Shown here piece after piece: positions 9,236 to 19,157 of a DNA stretch of 64,000 nucleotides. Positions within the stretch are counted from its first letter, which is position 1, and the number at the start of each line of letters is the position of its first letter. The stretch is taken from assembly GCF_038237375.1 (NCBI RefSeq), contig NZ_CP151273.1:310001-374000 (forward strand), read 5' to 3'. The notes beneath the pieces were generated by a model. That model worked only from the letters and a program-made list of their open reading frames with translations, searched no databases and was not told the origin of the DNA. This DNA is from Alcaligenes sp. SDU_A2. GTDB lineage: Bacteria; Pseudomonadota; Gammaproteobacteria; Burkholderiales; Burkholderiaceae_B. The position numbers and the translations under genes were made by a program.

Positions 9236-10308
9236 CAATGGTGTCCGGGGAGCAGGGCGATGCAGCGGCGCTGCGCCTGTCGGACGGTCTGGCTCTGTGG
9301 TTGCAGGAGAACGCCCTGGCGTTGGATACCACCGCAGCCTTGGCCCAAGACGTCTTGCCGCGTCTGGCCGCAGAAGGCGTGCTGCGCCTGGGCCTGAAGG
9401 AAGATGGGTCGGACTTCGGCGATGCCGTGCGATCGGTTGTGGCTGTTGCCGAGCACTCGTTGACGGCTGCTTTTGTGCTGTGGGGACAGCGTACCTTTAT
9501 TGAGTATTTGCGCCATGTGCAGGACCCCGCGTTGCGGGAACGCTATTTGCCTGGCCTGCTCGATGGCCGGGTGGCCGGTGCCACAGGTTTGTCCAATGCC
9601 ATCAAGTTCCTGGGCGGAATCGAAGGTTTGCAGTTGCAGGCCCAGCCTGTAGGCGATCAATGGCAGATCCAAGGACGCCTGCCCTGGGTGACCAATTTGC
9701 GACGTGACAGCTTCGTGGTAGCGGTAGTCGCCGGCATGCCGGACGGGCAAGTGGGTGTCTGGGCGTTCGAGCATGGCGATGCCGGGCTGGCGCGCTCGGA
9801 GGATCTGGCTCTGGTGGGTTTACGCTCCAGCAGTACGGCGGCGTTGACGTTTGCGGATGTTCGCGTCGGTCAGGAGCGCTTGCTGCATGCTGACGCCGCG
9901 CAGTTTGTCGCGGCGGTGCGGCCGCGCTTTCTGGCCTTGCAGTGCGGCATGACCATTGGCTTGGCGCGTCGTTCCTTGCATCTGGTCTTGCAGGCACCGC
10001 GCCGTCAATGGGTGCAGGAGCAGCCGGCCCGCCAGTTGCTGGCCCGGGTGGAGCAATTGACCCGGACCCTGATCGGTGCCGCCTGTCAGCCTGGCACGGT
10101 GCCGCCCCCGGATCTATTCCGTCTGCGGATCGAATTAAGTGCATTGGCGGCTCAAGCCGTGGCACTGGAAAGTTCGGTGACTGGCGGGGCCGCATATCTG
10201 GAGGGGCAACATCCGCATTTGCTGCGTCGTTATCGCGAGGCGCTATTTGTGCCTTTGATTTCGCCTACGGTGGCTCAGTTGCGGGCCGAGCTGGGGCCAC
10301 AGGCGTGA
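9220..10308 (+). CDS. Acyl-CoA dehydrogenase-like flavoprotein
   Basis: 362 residues. GGAGG lies 7 bases before ATG 9220, supporting this start inside the previous gene; ATG 9238 is an alternative. The order N-terminal helices, beta domain (ATGLSNAIKF...GRLPWVTN), C-terminal helices fits the acyl-CoA dehydrogenase superfamily. Members near ABC importers and LLM monooxygenases are often flavin-dependent oxygenases of the DszC/SfnC kind rather than beta-oxidation enzymes. Substrate unknown. The stop TGA overlaps the ATPase start. Confidence 0.7.
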   Translation: MGSVLTMVSGEQGDAAALRLSDGLALWLQENALALDTTAALAQDVLPRLAAEGVLRLGLKEDGSDFGDAVRSVVAVAEHSLTAAFVLWGQRTFIEYLRHVQDPALRERYLPGLLDGRVAGATGLSNAIKFLGGIEGLQLQAQPVGDQWQIQGRLPWVTNLRRDSFVVAVVAGMPDGQVGVWAFEHGDAGLARSEDLALVGLRSSSTAALTFADVRVGQERLLHADAAQFVAAVRPRFLALQCGMTIGLARRSLHLVLQAPRRQWVQEQPARQLLARVEQLTRTLIGAACQPGTVPPPDLFRLRIELSALAAQAVALESSVTGGAAYLEGQHPHLLRRYREALFVPLISPTVAQLRAELGPQA

Positions 10309-11129
10309 TGAGCGCCGCCGCTATGTCTATAGGCCCGTCGCAAAAGGTGCTGCTGTCGGGTTCAGGGTTGACGCTGGCCTACGAGGGTCAGACGGTCTTG
10401 CAAGGTCTGGATGTGTCTGTGCGGGCCGGCGAGATCGTCGCTTTGCTGGGTCCCAGCGGTGTTGGTAAATCGTCCCTGTTGCGCGTGCTGGCTGGTTTGC
10501 ATGCGCCCACGCAGGGTGAGGTGCGTTTTTTGGGGCAGACGGTGCGTGGCGTGCATCCGGCGCTGGCAATGGCGTTTCAGGAGGCCATTTTGCTGCCTTG
10601 GCTGACTGTTCAAGCCAATACGGGCTTTGGCCTGGGGTTTGCGCGTCAGCCGCGTGTGACGGCGTCTGAGCGTCGTGGCCGCGTGGCTCAGGCGCTGCGG
10701 CAAGTGGGTTTATATGACAGCCGCCATCTGCGTCCATCGGCCTTGTCCGGCGGCATGGCGCAGCGGGTGGCGATTGCGCGCTGTCTGGCGCGTCGTCCGC
10801 AGGTATTGTTGATGGACGAGCCGTTCGGTGCCCTGGATGAGGTCACGCGCCGTCAGATGCAGCAACTGATTTTGTCTATCCGCGAACAGACCGGCTGCGC
10901 CATTGTGCTGGTTACCCACGATATCGACGAGGCCTTGTTGCTGGCCGATCGCGTGTTGTTGCTGGGTGGGCGGCCTGCTGGTTTGCAGCGCGAATGGTCC
11001 TGCCCGGCCCACCCCCGTTTTCATTTGGATGCCTGGCTTCAGGCGATACGTCTGGAGATTGTGGCCTGCCTGGAGCAGAGTCTGACCCAGGCGGTTCATT
11101 CTTCCTTTTCTCAAGGTATGCCGTCATGA
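10308..11129 (+). CDS. ABC transporter ATP-binding protein, sulfonate/nitrate/taurine type
   Basis: 273 residues from ATG 10308, overlapping the upstream TGA. Walker A GPSGVGKSS, Q-loop AFQEAILLPWLTV, signature LSGGMAQRVA, Walker B LLMDEPFGALDE and H-loop VTHDIDEAL are all present. The FQEAILLPWLTV pattern and DEPFGALDE are characteristic of the SsuB/TauB/NrtD group. It forms one importer with the binding protein and permease that follow, joined by 4-base ATGA overlaps. Confidence 0.88.
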   Translation: MSAAAMSIGPSQKVLLSGSGLTLAYEGQTVLQGLDVSVRAGEIVALLGPSGVGKSSLLRVLAGLHAPTQGEVRFLGQTVRGVHPALAMAFQEAILLPWLTVQANTGFGLGFARQPRVTASERRGRVAQALRQVGLYDSRHLRPSALSGGMAQRVAIARCLARRPQVLLMDEPFGALDEVTRRQMQQLILSIREQTGCAIVLVTHDIDEALLLADRVLLLGGRPAGLQREWSCPAHPRFHLDAWLQAIRLEIVACLEQSLTQAVHSSFSQGMPS

Positions 11130-12322
11130 CTGATTCCCCTACCTTCCGTACCCGGCGCGATCTGCTCAAGCTGGCTTCGTTGTTTACGGCGGCCGGTGCC
11201 GCTCCGCTGTTGGCCCAGCGTGCCGCGCGGGCGCAGGCCGAGCCGGTTGCGCCGCTGCGTATCGGCTACTTGCCCATTACCGATGCCACCGCTATGTTGG
11301 TGGCGCATAACAACGGCTATTTTGAAGAGGCCGGCATTGCGGTGGAAAAACCGGTCATGGTGCGCAGTTGGGCACAGTTGATCGAGGCCTTTATTGCCGG
11401 GCAGGTCAATCTGGTCCACTTGCTCACGCCCATGACCGTATGGGGTCGCTATGGCAGCAAGGTTCCGGCTAAGGTGGTGGCCTGGAACCACATGAGCGGT
11501 TCGGCCATCACGGTCGATAAAAACATCTCTTCTGTCGAGCAGTTGGGTGGCCGCACGGTGGCGATTCCTTTTTGGTATTCCATCCACAATGCGGTCTTGC
11601 AGCATGTGCTCAAGGCGCATGGTTTGACGCCGGTCTCGCGTGGGTCGCAACCGGTGACGGCCCAGGAAGTGAACTTGGTGGTGATGGCTCCGGCCGATAT
11701 GCCGCCTGCTCTGGCATCTGGCCGTATTGCCGGTTTTACGGTGGCCGAGCCTTTTAATGTCATGGCCGAAACGCAAGGGGCGGGCCGCATTTTGCGCTTT
11801 ACCGGCGATGTCTGGCGCGACCATGCCTGTTGTGTGGCGTTCATGCACGAGCATGATTTGCAGACTCGTCCGCAATGGGCGCAGGGCGTGGTCGATGCCT
11901 TGGTCAAAGCGCAGATATGGATACGGGATCATCGTGCCGAGACGGCGCAGATTTTGTCGCGTGACGGCGCGGGCCGCTATACCCCGCATACTCAGGCGAA
12001 TTTGCTGAAAGTGCTGGCTCCTGATCCGGCCGATCGTAAGCAGTATGTGGACTCGGGAGTGATCCGCCACCCGGACTGGGATGACAAGCGCATTGATTTT
12101 CAACCGTACCCGTTCCCCAGCTATACCGAGGCATTGGTGCGCATGTTGCAGGGCACCTTGATTCAAGGGGACCGTGGGTTTCTGGATGGTTTGTCGCCTG
12201 AGCGTGTGGCGGCCGACTTGGTGGATGATCGTTTTGTGCGCGAGGCTGTGCGCAAGCAAGGCGGGCTGGCGCGATTCGGTCTGCCTGAGCGGTACACGCG
12301 TACGGAGACCATCGTCGCATGA
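11126..12322 (+). CDS. ABC transporter substrate-binding protein, sulfonate/nitrate type, with Tat signal
   Basis: 398 residues from ATG 11126. The N-terminus has a twin-arginine motif (TRRDLLKLAS) followed by a hydrophobic stretch and an Ala-rich cleavage region, so export through Tat is likely. The mature part begins LRIGYLPITDATAMLVAHNNGYFEEAGI, typical of the NrtA/SsuA/TauA family. It would bind a small anionic solute in the periplasm and pass it to the permease at 12319. An aliphatic sulfonate or related organosulfur compound is suggested by the neighbouring cys genes but not shown. Confidence 0.85.
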   Translation: MTDSPTFRTRRDLLKLASLFTAAGAAPLLAQRAARAQAEPVAPLRIGYLPITDATAMLVAHNNGYFEEAGIAVEKPVMVRSWAQLIEAFIAGQVNLVHLLTPMTVWGRYGSKVPAKVVAWNHMSGSAITVDKNISSVEQLGGRTVAIPFWYSIHNAVLQHVLKAHGLTPVSRGSQPVTAQEVNLVVMAPADMPPALASGRIAGFTVAEPFNVMAETQGAGRILRFTGDVWRDHACCVAFMHEHDLQTRPQWAQGVVDALVKAQIWIRDHRAETAQILSRDGAGRYTPHTQANLLKVLAPDPADRKQYVDSGVIRHPDWDDKRIDFQPYPFPSYTEALVRMLQGTLIQGDRGFLDGLSPERVAADLVDDRFVREAVRKQGGLARFGLPERYTRTETIVA

Positions 12323-13143
12323 GTACGTCTGTGTCCGTATCGGTTCAGGCGCGCGGGGCGGTGGTCAGCGAGCACGCCAGGCGTCGCCGCGTGCTGTCGT
12401 CCACCTTGCGCTCCTTGGCTTGGGGAGTAGGGGGGCTGACGGCCGGCGTGTTGTTGTGGTGGCTGGCGATTGCCGCCAGCGACAGTACTTTGATGCAGCA
12501 GTTCGGGCCTGGCCCGGCGTTGGCCAGCCTGATCGATATGCTGGGCTGGTCGGATACCTGGCTGCACGTGGGGGCCAGTTTGCAGCGTATTGCGGTGGGT
12601 TTGGCGATTTCGCTGGGGGTGGGCGTGCCAGCGGGATTGCTGCTGGGTCTGTCGTCGCGCGCGCATGCGGCGTTGACTCCCTTGTTCCAGTTTCTGCGCA
12701 TGATCTCGCCCTTGTCCTGGATGCCGATTGCCGTCATGGCCTTTGGTATCGGCGATGCGCCTATCTATTTTCTGTTGGGTGTGGCGGGGGTATGGCCGGT
12801 GCTGCTCAATACCGCATCAGGCGTGCGTCATCTGAATCCACGCTGGCTGATGTTGGGCCGCAGCCTGGCGGCGACGCGGCTGGAAACACTGCTTTATCTG
12901 GTTCTACCCGGTATTGTGGGTTCGGTGTTGACCGGCAGCCGCTTGGCAATCGGCGTGCTGTGGATTGTGCTGGTACCGTGCGAGATGCTGGGCGTATCGG
13001 CCGGTCTGGGCTATCTGGTGCTGGACACGCGCGATCGTATGGCGTATTCGGAGCTGATGGCCGTCATTGTCTTGATCGGCTTGATCGGCTATGTATTAGA
13101 CAGCCTGTTGCGGTCTTTGTTTGCGGTGGCAGGGCAAAAGTAG
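12319..13143 (+). CDS. ABC transporter permease, sulfonate/nitrate/taurine type
   Basis: 274 residues with about six hydrophobic segments and an EAA-type loop (SLAATRLETLLYLVLPGIVGSVLTGSR). The RISPLSWMPIAVMAFGIGDAP-like region matches the SsuC/TauC group. It begins inside the stop of the binding-protein gene and ends the operon begun by the AhpD-like gene. A GC-rich stretch to 13261 separates it from the convergent cysG; CAGGGG/CCCCTG (13211-13237) could pair there, without a T run. Confidence 0.86.
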   Translation: MSTSVSVSVQARGAVVSEHARRRRVLSSTLRSLAWGVGGLTAGVLLWWLAIAASDSTLMQQFGPGPALASLIDMLGWSDTWLHVGASLQRIAVGLAISLGVGVPAGLLLGLSSRAHAALTPLFQFLRMISPLSWMPIAVMAFGIGDAPIYFLLGVAGVWPVLLNTASGVRHLNPRWLMLGRSLAATRLETLLYLVLPGIVGSVLTGSRLAIGVLWIVLVPCEMLGVSAGLGYLVLDTRDRMAYSELMAVIVLIGLIGYVLDSLLRSLFAVAGQK

Positions 13144-13261
13144 CACAAGCCAAAGGCAGACGAAGGGCCTATGGCACGTTCTGCTGTCGATATATAAACG
13201 TCAAAGACATCAGGGGGCGTGTCGTTCTGGTCCCCTGTGTTGGCGACGGGGTGTTGCCGCG

Positions 13262-14713
13262 TCAGGCCAGTTCCAGGATCTGGTCTTTGTGTACCTGGTG
13301 CTCGTATGGGCTGAACTGATCGATCAGTTCGCCATACCAGGAGAGCGATGCGCCCAAGGCCGCGACCTGGCCGATGATAAGAATGGCCGGGCTTTTAAAG
13401 TCGTGCTGCCGGGCATCGCGGGCGATACGCTGCAACGTGGAGAGCAAGGTGCGCTGTTCGGGGCGTGAGCCGTTTTCCACCAGGGCGCAGGGGGTATCGG
13501 CATCGCGACCGCGCAGCAGCAAGTCGTCGCAAAACAGCAGGATTTGCTGCAGGCCCATATACACGGCCACGGTTTGTGTGGGGTCCAGTAACGGGTTCCA
13601 GTCCTGAATGGAATGGCCGCTTTGCCGGTGTGCGGTTACCAGCTGCACCGACTGGGCGTGATCGCGGTGGGTCAGCGGGATGCCGCTATAGGCGGCGCAG
13701 GCCACGGCGGCCGTAATGCCCGGCACGACCTCGAAGGCCACCTTCTGTTCGGCCAGATATTCCAGTTCTTCGCCGCCTCGTCCAAAAATAAAGCCATCGC
13801 CACCTTTCAGGCGTACGACGGTGTGGCCCGCACGGGCATGTTCGACCATCAGGCCGTGGATGCGGGCCTGCGTCTGGTGGTGGTCTTCCCCCAGTTGCTT
13901 ACCCACAAAAATACGTGTTGCATCGCGGCGGGCCAGTTCCATGACCTGGTCGGAGACCAGCCGGTCGTACAGGATGACATCGGCGCGATTCAGGGCGCGC
14001 AGCGCATTCAGGGTCAGCAAGCCGGGGTCGCCTGGACCGGCACCGACCAGAATGACGCGACCTTGCTTGTCTTGCGCGGATTCGGGGGTGTGCAAACCTT
14101 GTTCCAGTGCCTGACGGGCTTGTTCGCCTTGTTGGCTGCGCAAGGCAGCGCCGACGGGGCCGTCCATCAGCCAATCATAAAAACGTCGCCGCGGGCCTAG
14201 TTCGGGACGGGCGCGGCGTATGGCACTGCGGTAGTCGTGAGCCAGACGGGCCAAGGCACCGACGGAATGGTCGATCATGGTCTCCAGTTGTTCGCGTACG
14301 CGGCGTGCCAGCATGGGGGCCGAACCGGTGGACGAAATAGCGATGATCAGAGGGGAGCGGTCCACGATGGCCGGCACCTGGAAGCTGGACAGTTCGGGGT
14401 CATCCACCACATTGACCAGGATGCGGGCGTCCTGGGCATCCTGGGCGATGCGCTGGTTGACGGTGCGCTGATCAGTGGCGGCAATGATCAGCCAGGCACC
14501 GTTCAGATGGCTGGTTTGATAGCTGGCCGCGATGAGCGTGATGCGTTCCAGTCGGGCCAATTCCTGCAAGGTATCAACGACATGGGGGGCCACGACGGTG
14601 ACGCGCGCGCCGCAGGCCAGCATCAGCCGGACTTTGCGTTCAGCGATCTCGCCGCCGCCGATAACCAGTACGGCGCGATGTTTCAGGTTGGCGAACAAAG
14701 GGAACAGAGTCAT
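13262..14713 (-). CDS. cysG: Siroheme synthase (precorrin-2 dehydrogenase/ferrochelatase and uroporphyrinogen-III methyltransferase)
   Basis: 483 residues, two domains. The N-terminal ~210 residues are the NAD-dependent dehydrogenase/chelatase with a nucleotide-binding motif ([16 protein letters not shown]). The C-terminal ~250 residues are the SAM-dependent methyltransferase: [35 protein letters not shown] and VPGITAA. It turns uroporphyrinogen III into siroheme, the cofactor of the sulfite reductase encoded just upstream, 2 bases away. Same layout as E. coli CysG. Confidence 0.95.
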   Translation of the reverse strand: MTLFPLFANLKHRAVLVIGGGEIAERKVRLMLACGARVTVVAPHVVDTLQELARLERITLIAASYQTSHLNGAWLIIAATDQRTVNQRIAQDAQDARILVNVVDDPELSSFQVPAIVDRSPLIIAISSTGSAPMLARRVREQLETMIDHSVGALARLAHDYRSAIRRARPELGPRRRFYDWLMDGPVGAALRSQQGEQARQALEQGLHTPESAQDKQGRVILVGAGPGDPGLLTLNALRALNRADVILYDRLVSDQVMELARRDATRIFVGKQLGEDHHQTQARIHGLMVEHARAGHTVVRLKGGDGFIFGRGGEELEYLAEQKVAFEVVPGITAAVACAAYSGIPLTHRDHAQSVQLVTAHRQSGHSIQDWNPLLDPTQTVAVYMGLQQILLFCDDLLLRGRDADTPCALVENGSRPEQRTLLSTLQRIARDARQHDFKSPAILIIGQVAALGASLSWYGELIDQFSPYEHQVHKDQILELA

Positions 14714-14715
14714 GG

Positions 14716-16425
14716 TCAGGCGGGTTGCAATACCAAAGGAATCAAGCGTGGGGTGGGTTCGGCCACGACGCCGACGCGCACCAGGAAGTCGCCGAAATGT
14801 TCGTTGGCTACGCGTTCGGCGGCGAAACGACCAAACAGTTCGCCCAGAATGTCCAGGATCTCGGTTTCGGGGATGTTCTGGCGGTAGACCACGTTCAGGC
14901 GTTCGCCGCTGAAGTTGGCCCCCAGGCGCAGGTCGTAGCGGCCCAATGCGCGGCCGACCAGGGCAATTTCGCCCAGGTAGGGGCGGGAACAGCCGTTCGG
15001 ACAGCCGGAGATGCGCAGCACGATCCGCTCGTCGCGCAAGCCATGCTGATCCAGCAAGGCTTCCAGCTTGGGCAGCAGTATCGGGGCATAGCGTTCGCTT
15101 TCGGCCATGGCCAGCGCGCAGGTGGGCAAGGCGACGCAGGCAATGGTGCTGCTGCGTATGCCGCTTTGTGTTTTGTAGACGTCCAGCTTGTGTTCGGTCA
15201 CCAGGGCGTCGATTTTGGCTTTGTCGCGCGTGGCAACATCGGCCACAATCAGGTTCTGATTGCAGGTCAGACGGAAATGGCCTTTATGGATCTGGGCGAT
15301 GGCCCGCAGACCGGACAGCCAAGGGCCGTTTTCGGTATCCATGAGACGGCCCGAGTCCACGCGCAGCCCCAGGTGCCAGCGGCCATTGGCCCCTTTGACC
15401 CAACCGAAGCGGTCGCCGTTGTGATCGAAGTGGTAGGGACGCGACGGTTCCAGCGTCTGGCCGCTGCGGCGTTGGATTTCTTCCAGAAACCAGTCCGCGC
15501 CCAGGCGGTCCACCGTGTATTTAAGACGCGCATGGCGGCGTTCGTCCCGGTTGCCGTGGTCGCGTTGCGTGGTGATGATGGCTTCGCACACAGCCAGTAT
15601 TTGTTCGGGGCGCGCGAAACCGATGACACTGCCTAGACGTGGATAGGTGCTGTCGTCCCCGTGGGTCGAACCCATGCCCCCGCCTATGGCTACGTTAAAG
15701 CCCAGCAACTGGTCGTTTTCGATAATGGCGATCAGGCCAATGTCCTGAGCGAACACATCCACATCGTTGAGCGGCGGCACCGCGATGCCGATCTTGAATT
15801 TGCGCGGCAGATAGAGCTGTCCGTAGACCGGTTCGCTATCTTGGCCGGTCGTGGCTTCCTCGATTTTCTTGCCGTCCAGCCAGATTTCCGCGTAAGCCGT
15901 GGTTTTGGGCAGGAAGGTATCGGAAATCTTGTCGGCCCACTCTTGCACCAGGGCGTGCTGTTCGGACAGCAGCGGATTGGTGGCGCTGACCACCTGACGG
16001 TTGACGTCGCCACAGGTGGCCAGGGTGGTGGACAGGGCGTCGTGGATAGCGCGCAGGGTGGGCTTTAGAAAAGGTTTGCGCACGCCGTGCCACTGAAAGG
16101 TCTGGCGTGTGGTGATGCGCAGGCCGAACTGGGCCCAGTCGCGCGCGATCTGGTCAAATGCCAGCCATTGGGCGGGCGTGACGATGCCGCCGGCCAGACG
16201 GGCGCGGATCATGAAGCTGAAGGCCGGTTCCAGTTTTTGCTTGCGGCGCTCGTCGCGTTGGTCCCGGTCATCTTGTTGGTAGCTGCCGTGGAATTTGAGC
16301 AGCTTGTTGTCGTCTTCGCTGATGGCACCGGTAATCGGATCGGCCAAGCCTTGGGTCAGCGTGCCGCGCAGGTAGTTGCTGTCCAGCTTGAGCTGTTCGA
16401 TGGGGGCGAGTTTCTTGTCGGTCAT
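14716..16425 (-). CDS. cysI: Sulfite reductase hemoprotein (beta) subunit
   Basis: 569 residues, close to E. coli CysI (570). Near the C-terminus the four cysteines for the [4Fe-4S]-siroheme centre are visible as CVALPTC and CPNGCSRP. Upstream are the two repeated ferredoxin-like/siroheme domains, with NRQ and KFKIG motifs. It reduces sulfite to sulfide with electrons from CysJ. It lies 9 bases after cysJ on the same strand and is followed by cysG. Confidence 0.95.
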   Translation of the reverse strand: MTDKKLAPIEQLKLDSNYLRGTLTQGLADPITGAISEDDNKLLKFHGSYQQDDRDQRDERRKQKLEPAFSFMIRARLAGGIVTPAQWLAFDQIARDWAQFGLRITTRQTFQWHGVRKPFLKPTLRAIHDALSTTLATCGDVNRQVVSATNPLLSEQHALVQEWADKISDTFLPKTTAYAEIWLDGKKIEEATTGQDSEPVYGQLYLPRKFKIGIAVPPLNDVDVFAQDIGLIAIIENDQLLGFNVAIGGGMGSTHGDDSTYPRLGSVIGFARPEQILAVCEAIITTQRDHGNRDERRHARLKYTVDRLGADWFLEEIQRRSGQTLEPSRPYHFDHNGDRFGWVKGANGRWHLGLRVDSGRLMDTENGPWLSGLRAIAQIHKGHFRLTCNQNLIVADVATRDKAKIDALVTEHKLDVYKTQSGIRSSTIACVALPTCALAMAESERYAPILLPKLEALLDQHGLRDERIVLRISGCPNGCSRPYLGEIALVGRALGRYDLRLGANFSGERLNVVYRQNIPETEILDILGELFGRFAAERVANEHFGDFLVRVGVVAEPTPRLIPLVLQPA

Positions 16426-16434
16426 GTTCTTGAT

Positions 16435-18246
16435 TCAGTAGACGTCACGGGCGTAGCGGCCCTGGGCGGACAGATCTTCGAGCCAGGCACGGGCCTGCTC
16501 GGCATCCAGGCCGCCTTGCCGGCGGGCGATTTCTTGCAGGGCCTGATGCACATCTTTGGCCATGCGGCTGGCATCGCCGCATACATAGATATGCGCACCG
16601 CCCTGTATCCAGGCGTAGATGTCGGCGGCTTTTTCCAGCAGCCGGTGCTGCACGTAGATTTTTTCCTGTTGGTCGCGCGAAAAAGCCAGATCCAGCTGGT
16701 GCAGCTGGCCGTCTTGCAAGGCGCGCTGCCATTCGGTCTGGTAAAGAAAGTCGGAATGGAAATGAGGGTTACCGAAGAACAGCCAGTTACGACCATCGCC
16801 GCCCTGGGCGCTGCGCTCCTGCACAAAGGCGCGAAACGGAGCCACGCCGGTGCCCGGGCCTATCATGATGACGTCGCGGCTGGTGTCTTCCGGCAGGCGA
16901 AAACGCGTGTTCGGGTCGACAAAGACAGGGACGGTATCGCCTTCGGCCAGTCGGGCCAGATAGTCCGAGGCCACGCCCCAGCGGTCTTGTTCGTTGAATT
17001 GATACTGCACATTAGCCACGGTCAGGTGGACTTCTTCATCCACTTCGGACTGGCTCGACGCAATCGAATACATGCGTGGTGCCAGGGGGCGCAGTGCGGC
17101 GACCAGTTCGCCCGCCGTCCAGGCGGCCGGAAAGCGCTTGAGTACATCCAGGACTTGATGCGTGCCCAACAGTTCCTGTAAAGCCGGCAGGCCATCGGGG
17201 CTGACGGCGGCCTGCAGGGCGGGATCGTTGTTGCGCTTGGCCAATTCGAGTAGAAATGGCTTGGTCAGCTGGGTCAGTTCGCGGTAGTGGCGCAGCCATT
17301 CCTGCAGACTGCGGCTGTGCTCTTGCACGGTAACGGGCTCTTGTGGGTCCAGTTGCAGTGTTTGGATGACGGCCTGGACCAAGGTCTCGTTCTGGGTGGG
17401 CCAAACACCCAGGGCATCGCCGGGCTGGTAGCTAAGACCGCTGCCTTCCAAAGAGAGCTCGTAGTGGCGGATGTCGCGTGTGCTGTCCCGTGCGGTAATG
17501 CTTTGGTTTTGCAGGACGGTGGCCTGGAATGGCTTTTCGCGGCTGTATGTACTGCCACGCGCATGCGTGTCCAGCACAGTGATATTGCTGGTGGCTGTGG
17601 GGGCGGCGGCCTGGCGGTCCTTGTCCAGCAGCGCGAAAGCCTGATCCTGCCAGGGACCGGCAACGGTGTCTATGTCCAGGTCGGCCAGTCCGGTGTCTTG
17701 GAGACGTTGGGCACCCAATGTTTGCAGCCGTTGGTCGATCTTTTCGGCGATGCCGCAAAATAGAGGGTAACTGGAGTCGCCCAGGCCCAGTACGCCATAT
17801 TTCAGTGCGGGCAGTTTGGGGGCGCGGGCACCCGAGAGGAATTCAAAGAATGCGATGGAGTCATCCGGCGGATCACCTTCGCCCTGGGTGCTGATGACGA
17901 TGTACAGCAGGCGTTCGTCTTTCAGTTCGCGGGTCGGGTAACGGTCGGCGCGCAGCAAGCGCACGGCAATGCCGGCCGCTTCGCAGCGCTGCGCAAAAGC
18001 TTGGGCGACACGCTGGGCGTTGCCGGTCTGGCTGCCGAATATGATGGTGGCTGGTTTTTGTGCCGGAGTGGGCACCAAGGATAGTTCCGGTGCGCTTGTG
18101 GGCTGTGTTAGTGCGCCGCCGTTGCGTACTTGCGCAACGCCGGCCAGATAGCCGGACAGCCAGTTCAGGGAGAAGGGATCGAGTTCCTCGGCGATCTGCT
18201 GGATCAGGCCGCGGTTTGACTCCGAAAGACGGGACAGGGCGTGCAT
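16435..18246 (-). CDS. cysJ: Sulfite reductase flavoprotein (alpha) subunit
   Basis: 603 residues. An N-terminal flavodoxin domain (FGSQTGNAQRVAQAF, about residues 70-205, binding FMN) is followed by the FAD domain (RMYSIASS) and the NADPH domain (GPGTGVAPFRAFVQER; YVCGDASRMAKDV). It passes electrons from NADPH to CysI. First gene of cysJ-cysI-cysG. Unlike many betaproteobacterial CysI systems, which lack cysJ and take electrons from elsewhere, the enterobacterial-type CysJI pair is complete here. Confidence 0.95.
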   Translation of the reverse strand: MHALSRLSESNRGLIQQIAEELDPFSLNWLSGYLAGVAQVRNGGALTQPTSAPELSLVPTPAQKPATIIFGSQTGNAQRVAQAFAQRCEAAGIAVRLLRADRYPTRELKDERLLYIVISTQGEGDPPDDSIAFFEFLSGARAPKLPALKYGVLGLGDSSYPLFCGIAEKIDQRLQTLGAQRLQDTGLADLDIDTVAGPWQDQAFALLDKDRQAAAPTATSNITVLDTHARGSTYSREKPFQATVLQNQSITARDSTRDIRHYELSLEGSGLSYQPGDALGVWPTQNETLVQAVIQTLQLDPQEPVTVQEHSRSLQEWLRHYRELTQLTKPFLLELAKRNNDPALQAAVSPDGLPALQELLGTHQVLDVLKRFPAAWTAGELVAALRPLAPRMYSIASSQSEVDEEVHLTVANVQYQFNEQDRWGVASDYLARLAEGDTVPVFVDPNTRFRLPEDTSRDVIMIGPGTGVAPFRAFVQERSAQGGDGRNWLFFGNPHFHSDFLYQTEWQRALQDGQLHQLDLAFSRDQQEKIYVQHRLLEKAADIYAWIQGGAHIYVCGDASRMAKDVHQALQEIARRQGGLDAEQARAWLEDLSAQGRYARDVY

Positions 18247-18263
18247 ACTGACACTCAGTTATA

Positions 18264-18360
18264 AGAATGGTTTATTCCATTCTAAAGAGCGCTCCGAATG
18301 CAGCGAACGATCTGATTCTTATTTGTTTATAAGCACTTCAGTTATTAAGCGCGCCCCTGC
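18264..18360 (-). promoter_or_regulatory. Promoter/operator region upstream of cysJ
   Basis: AGAATGG (18264-18270) and CCATTCT (18277-18283) form a perfect 7-base inverted repeat 18 bases before the cysJ ATG. Read toward cysJ, the related strings AAATAAGAAT and TTCTTATAAC occur on either side. The A/T-rich pattern recalls binding regions of CysB, the LysR-type activator of sulfur genes; I could not score it against a matrix. Confidence 0.4.
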
Positions 18361-18945
18361 GCACGCCAGGGTGCTACGACCGTAACAGAGTCGGGGGCCT
18401 TGCTCGGGCTGCGTTTTTTCAGGCTATGTCCTAGTTACGTGTTGCGAAGGCTGCTTGCTGCAACGCGCAGTCATCAAAGCGACACGCCAGCGTTCCAGAC
18501 CTTGGTTTCATTTACAAGGCGACAAGTGATCGGCGTTGGTTTGGCAGTCTGGAAAGGCCCGATCAATCTGGCAATACGTATCTAATTCGTCCAATTTTAT
18601 TTGGCTTGATTCTTTCGGCTGTGTTTCTGAATCGGTAATTTTTCAAAAATAAATAATCAGGTGCCGTTTCATATTTTTTTTCATGTAATTTTAATGGTTT
18701 TTCCATGTGATTCATGGAATGGCTTTGTAGTCACATTATTTTTAATTCAAAAAATTTGACGGCTATAAAATTCGTGGTTATAGCTCTTTGTTTTTCAATC
18801 TTGTTGCTGGTTTTTTTTAAAACCACGCTTTTAGTTATTGCTGTTATTGTTTTTCGGTTTGCTTCGATCTCTATTGAGCATTACTATCCATTTTATTCCA
18901 ACCCGCTGCTGGGAATTTGAATCTAATCATTTCTATTAAATTGAA
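18361..18945. other. AT-rich gene-poor stretch before the effector/immunity-like module
   Basis: From about 18590 the sequence becomes strikingly A/T-rich compared with both sides and stays so to about 18960. I see no recognisable gene apart from a doubtful hydrophobic frame at 18714-18920. Such a change of base composition at the edge of an unrecognised module is a common sign of acquired DNA, or of a silenced regulatory region. No insertion-sequence ends or tRNA fragment were recognised. Confidence 0.6.
18714..18920 (+). CDS. Doubtful small hydrophobic protein
   Basis: 68 residues with one or two possible membrane helices (roughly residues 18-50: AIKFVVIALCFSILLLVFF and then TTLLVIAVIVF). 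There is no purine-rich ribosome-binding site before the ATG, and the A/T-rich DNA favours such hydrophobic frames by chance. It may be a remnant of a membrane protein or nothing at all. Confidence 0.2.
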   Translation: MEWLCSHIIFNSKNLTAIKFVVIALCFSILLLVFFKTTLLVIAVIVFRFASISIEHYYPFYSNPLLGI

Positions 18946-19152
18946 ATGACAGGGTTTTGTATTAACTGCCGTGTCTTCGCGGTCGCCATCACCTTGGACG
19001 GAGCCGACATTCCTGCAGTGCATACGCGCTATCGGATTTCCAACCGTAAAGGCGAACTGATCCTGGACGGTCGCAGCAATGATGCCGGCGAAGCCGGCCT
19101 GTCCATTAACGAGATGCCTGACGATTCGACTATCCAACCGCTGAGAGATTAA
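18946..19152 (+). CDS. Small unrecognised protein, possible fragment of a secretion-associated protein
   Basis: 68 residues. Residues 12-60 (VFAVAITLDGADIPAVHTRYRISNR...ILDGRSNDAGEAGLSINEM) read like a small beta-sandwich of the kind that joins domains in PAAR- or VgrG-linked effectors (a value, an added sugar- or peptide-like term, then a DAGE turn). It ends with a stop 5 bases before the next gene, so it may be the first gene of a two- or three-gene unit, or the cut-off end of a longer protein whose N-terminus was lost. The N-terminal MTGFCINCR has no clear signal. Function unknown. Confidence 0.45.
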   Translation: MTGFCINCRVFAVAITLDGADIPAVHTRYRISNRKGELILDGRSNDAGEAGLSINEMPDDSTIQPLRD

Positions 19153-19157
19153 CGGCT

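Noticed and set aside
12174-13319. Open frame of 381 residues overlapping the ABC permease
   Set aside because: The permease frame has membrane segments and an EAA loop; this one is a Gly/Arg-rich shadow.
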